Assembly: GCF_032854445.1 (NCBI RefSeq)
Contig: NC_088306.1
Location: 23,285,764-23,349,763, forward strand
Direction: 5' to 3'
Length of the DNA: 64,000 nt
From: Liolophura sinensis
Lineage: Eukaryota; Mollusca; Polyplacophora; Chitonida; Chitonidae
Part shown: positions 60,961-64,000 of the stretch, piece after piece
How positions within the stretch are numbered: the first letter of the stretch is position 1
Layout: every line of letters begins with the position of its first letter
Notes under the pieces: generated by a model
Told to the model about the DNA's origin: nothing
Databases searched by the model: none
The model's input: the letters and a program-made list of their open reading frames with translations, nothing else
Program-made: the position numbers and the translations under genes

Positions 60961-62357
60961 CTAGATCGAATGTCTTGCTACACTATTCTTATACAAAAGC
61001 GCTCTTTGTTGACAATAACTAGGGCCTAAATCTCTGAGATCCTCCTTGCATGTCCATATTAAATTGCACAAAGCGCGGTCTTACAACTGCGCGGAGTTGA
61101 AGCTGGTACACCAAATCGCCACTCCATACCGCCACATCCAGATTGTACCTTCTCATATGTGGAGTGTCCAAAATAAGACAACGACTTATTCCACGAAACT
61201 TGTAATCCAGTTTGTAGGTCTAAAAGACTATATTCTACAAGTCCTCTTGAAGATAAAGTTTTTGAAAGGACACTTTTCGCATCGCCTACACGTACACGTA
61301 GGTAAATTAGCATTAGAAGATAATATCCCGATTTCAATGTTTCACGAAATTCAAAGTTCAAAGTTTGAAAAGTTCAACTGGGCTACTGCAGCGAACAGTT
61401 TTGCGACTGGTTTTCTGAGGTAATCTCGGATAAATAGGATATTTCCTCCTGGGTAACATCCATGCAAAAAAGTAAACCTTGCTATAGAAGCGGTGTAACG
61501 TGAAATGAACACTGCTCACTGTTCAGGCCCAAAGTATTGCTATTGCCTCGGGCAAGGTACAAGTCAAGACCTTTAACTCGTCAACAGAGCGTGCGCCGAT
61601 CACAGAGCGATCTATTCTCGGAAGAACAGTCTTACCATTTATTTTATCTGAACCACATTTAAAGTTACACTGTACTTTAAATGAGGTCCATTGTGCCAGA
61701 ACTGTGTTTTTTTCTCGATCATTGTTGACTTAATGGACTGTCATTAACTTTCCTGATTACACTCAGGAAAACGATGTATCTGTTTCCACGGTAACATCAG
61801 ATGCTGTGTTACAAATATTTTATTGCTGGCGTTGTTAATACTTCCTTTCTTTCTTTGATTACGTTGTGGTTGTATTCTTTTTTTCTGTTTTTTTTTTTCT
61901 TTTTTTAATGCACCATGTACAAAAAGAGTAAAATTGTCTAACTTAGACGTGTACACGTACACTTTTCAAATGTATACATGTAGGCCTACGTTATTACCTA
62001 GATGCTTACCAATTTTTTTAACCCATTTTGGCTGACCAATATAGCTTGTGTCAGAAGTATTTGATCAATGAGGTCGCAAGTTCAAAGCAATTAAAACGCC
62101 GATTCGTTGGTGATTTCATGTCAGGAATTTTGCTAAGTCCTTGGTGAGTGCTTTGTCTTCTTTAGCCCGAGTTCCGTTATACGGAGCAATCGCAATTTGC
62201 GCCTTTTGTAGCTTCCATGACAACATGTATGGAAGAGATGTCACTAAATACGCTTGAAGTAGTGCTACGACAGCTTTGTAAAACGTGCACCAGATATACA
62301 ACACCCTTGAAGGTGTTATATAGGTTAAATGTTCTGGGCGGGGGAAGGGGGAGAGGA

Positions 62358-62620
62358 GGATCCGTGGCCGAGGGGTTTAGCACGCCAGCTCGACGCATTG
62401 ACCTAGGAGCCTCTCACCAATGCGGTAGCTGTGAGTTCAAGTCCAGCTTATGCTGGCTTTCTGTCCGGCCGTATGTGTCAAGGTTTCGCAGCAACTTGGG
62501 GATGGTCACGAGTTTCTCCCGGGCTATGCTCTGTTTCCTCCCACCATAATGCTGGCCGCCGTTGTAAAAGTGAAATATTCTTGAGTGTGGCGTAAAACAA
62601 CAGTCAATTAAATAAATAAA
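62358..62620 (+). mobile_element. Family-A SINE, complete
   Basis: Head with CGTGGCCGAGGGGTTTAGCA and GAGTTCAAGTCC, body with CACCATAATGCTGGCCGCCG, tail with TTAAATAAATAAA. Confidence 0.85.
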
Positions 62621-62777
62621 CTGAGTCCGGTAAGTAAATCAAATCAATATATTACGCACTAGCGTACCTAGTTTTAGACGGATGAAACATATGAAACCAA
62701 TTAGACTGGGAATATAAAAAAGATTATGTGTCAAAATATGGAATATATGAGATGTGTCATGTTAAGGCAATCCGTCA

Positions 62778-62838
62778 CTTTGAGTCCAGCTCATACTGGA
62801 TTCCTCCCCAGTCCTACGTGGGAATATCTGCCAGATCA
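62778..62838 (+). mobile_element. Family-A SINE, B-box fragment
   Basis: TTGAGTCCAGCTCATACTGG followed by CCTACGTGGGAATATCTGCC only. Confidence 0.55.
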
Positions 62839-64000
62839 TAGGATTTTGACAGAAACATGTATTTGCCTCTAGGAATGCTTTTTAGCTGAGCGAAATGTTT
62901 GAACGTTTACGGTAACTGTGTTTTTAGGATAAGTTGTTATTGTGGAAATGCAAAGATATAGAATAATTTCTATGTCAAAACACACCGTGTCTTTCTGCTG
63001 TATGTTGCTATTAATAGAACAAGATGTACAGAACAAATAGCTCAGAACAGTTATATTTTATCTCTTTAACAGATAAGAAAGTAAACGTTCCATGTATAGC
63101 GCCTTCTGTCTACTGGTGTCACATTCAAGATTCTAATGACTGCATCAGGGCGCGAGGAATGCAGCGACAACTTCGGTCGACTATTTTTTTTATAGAATGG
63201 CCATGCATTTTTTTAAACCTGCAACGACCGATCTTGTGTTGAACAAATGGCGAGTTAAATTAACAAGATTTACCACTAAAGCTGTCTTCTCTCAGGTTCG
63301 CAGTCGTCACGCCGGCGTGGTGCATTCTGACCTAGCTACAATCCGTTACTATTAAAAGATTTTCGTCCCGTTTTAACATACATCTATCAAGGTGGACAAG
63401 CTTTTAAACCGTATGGGGTAGAGGTTAGAATTCTATGGCACACTACAAGAGTCCGGATAGAATTTAGAGCGGTCTGTACATATACCGAGGCAACATCACA
63501 TGGGGCTGGTTGTTGTTGATTTGATTGTACCAAATGTACACACGATACCATAGTCAAGAGTAGGCTATATAGCACATGGTATGTAGGAATGTTCTAGTTA
63601 ATCCAGCCGCATATAGGCCTATGATACAAAAAATGACATCAAATAATGTAATCTATATATAGATAGTCATGCGATATAATTAACCCAGTCGCATATAATA
63701 CCACCCCCCCCCCCCAAAAAAAATGTCAAATACTATAGCCTATATGTTTTGTTATATTTATTTGATTGGTATTTGATGCCATAACCTAGAATTTTTATCC
63801 TATGCGACTACAGTACTGGTGGCTGGAATAAGCTGGAGTGTCCTGGGCAAATCACCGCCTCTCTCCAGGTAAATGAAAAACCTCACGACGATCAGCAGCA
63901 GCTGAAGCCGGCTTTCATGATTGTCTGCTCCCAAACTTCCAAATAAATTCCCGATTGTCAAATTCTCATATCATGGAGTATATGAAGATTCGAATGGCCT

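Larger units (their letters stand above)
60961..64000. other. 5' flank of the gene, no gene supported
   Basis: Overlapping open frames occur on both strands at 61046-61423 (125 codons, plus) and 61059-61361 (100 codons, minus), but neither resembles a known protein and splice sites are not evident. A complete SINE lies at 62358-62620. The rest is unremarkable apart from a poly-C run near 63700. Confidence 0.35.

Overview
The window looks like nuclear DNA of an invertebrate animal, most likely a mollusc or another lophotrochozoan. It has large introns with GT/AG splice sites, no operon-like packing of genes, and many copies of tRNA-headed SINEs. Their 3' halves (cores such as TTACGCCGTACTCAAGAATA with a TAAA tail, and TTGTTAAGTACGACGTTAAA with an ACTC tail) I associate with molluscan genomes. 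No rRNA, intact tRNA, CRISPR or bacterial feature is visible.

Only one gene could be supported. It lies on the minus strand and starts near 60.25 kb. Six coding exons can be joined by phase and splice consensus: 60254-59940, 41972-41850, 29850-28623, 21992-21516, 20573-20457 and 19676-19050 (or to a stop at 19042). The product has about 960 residues in view. It is rich in Pro, Ser and Thr, probably disordered and adaptor-like, with poly-proline tracts, a PPxY-type motif, a PP1-docking-like KVSF motif and several basophilic Ser sites. I could not name its family. Because exon 6 ends in a strong donor, further 3' exons may lie left of the window.

The rest is intronic or flanking DNA. It holds about 18 minisatellite families, about 25 SINE copies or fragments, at least four long inverted repeats (possible MITEs or hairpins), two unnamed dispersed repeats, and a few microsatellites. 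From 1 to 19 kb there is repeat-rich sequence downstream of the last visible exon. From 19 to 30 kb lie exons 3-6, separated by minisatellites. From 30 to 60 kb run the two large introns 2 and 1. From 60.3 to 64 kb is the 5' flank.

The most unusual pattern is that minisatellites beside exons carry copies of splice sites. Exon 3 is preceded by eight extra tandem copies of its own acceptor and first codons, and is followed by an array containing nine GTAAGT donor-like sites. A 146-bp array beyond exon 6 also repeats GTAAGT or GTGAGT. Right of about 39 kb, CpG looks clearly more frequent than on the left.
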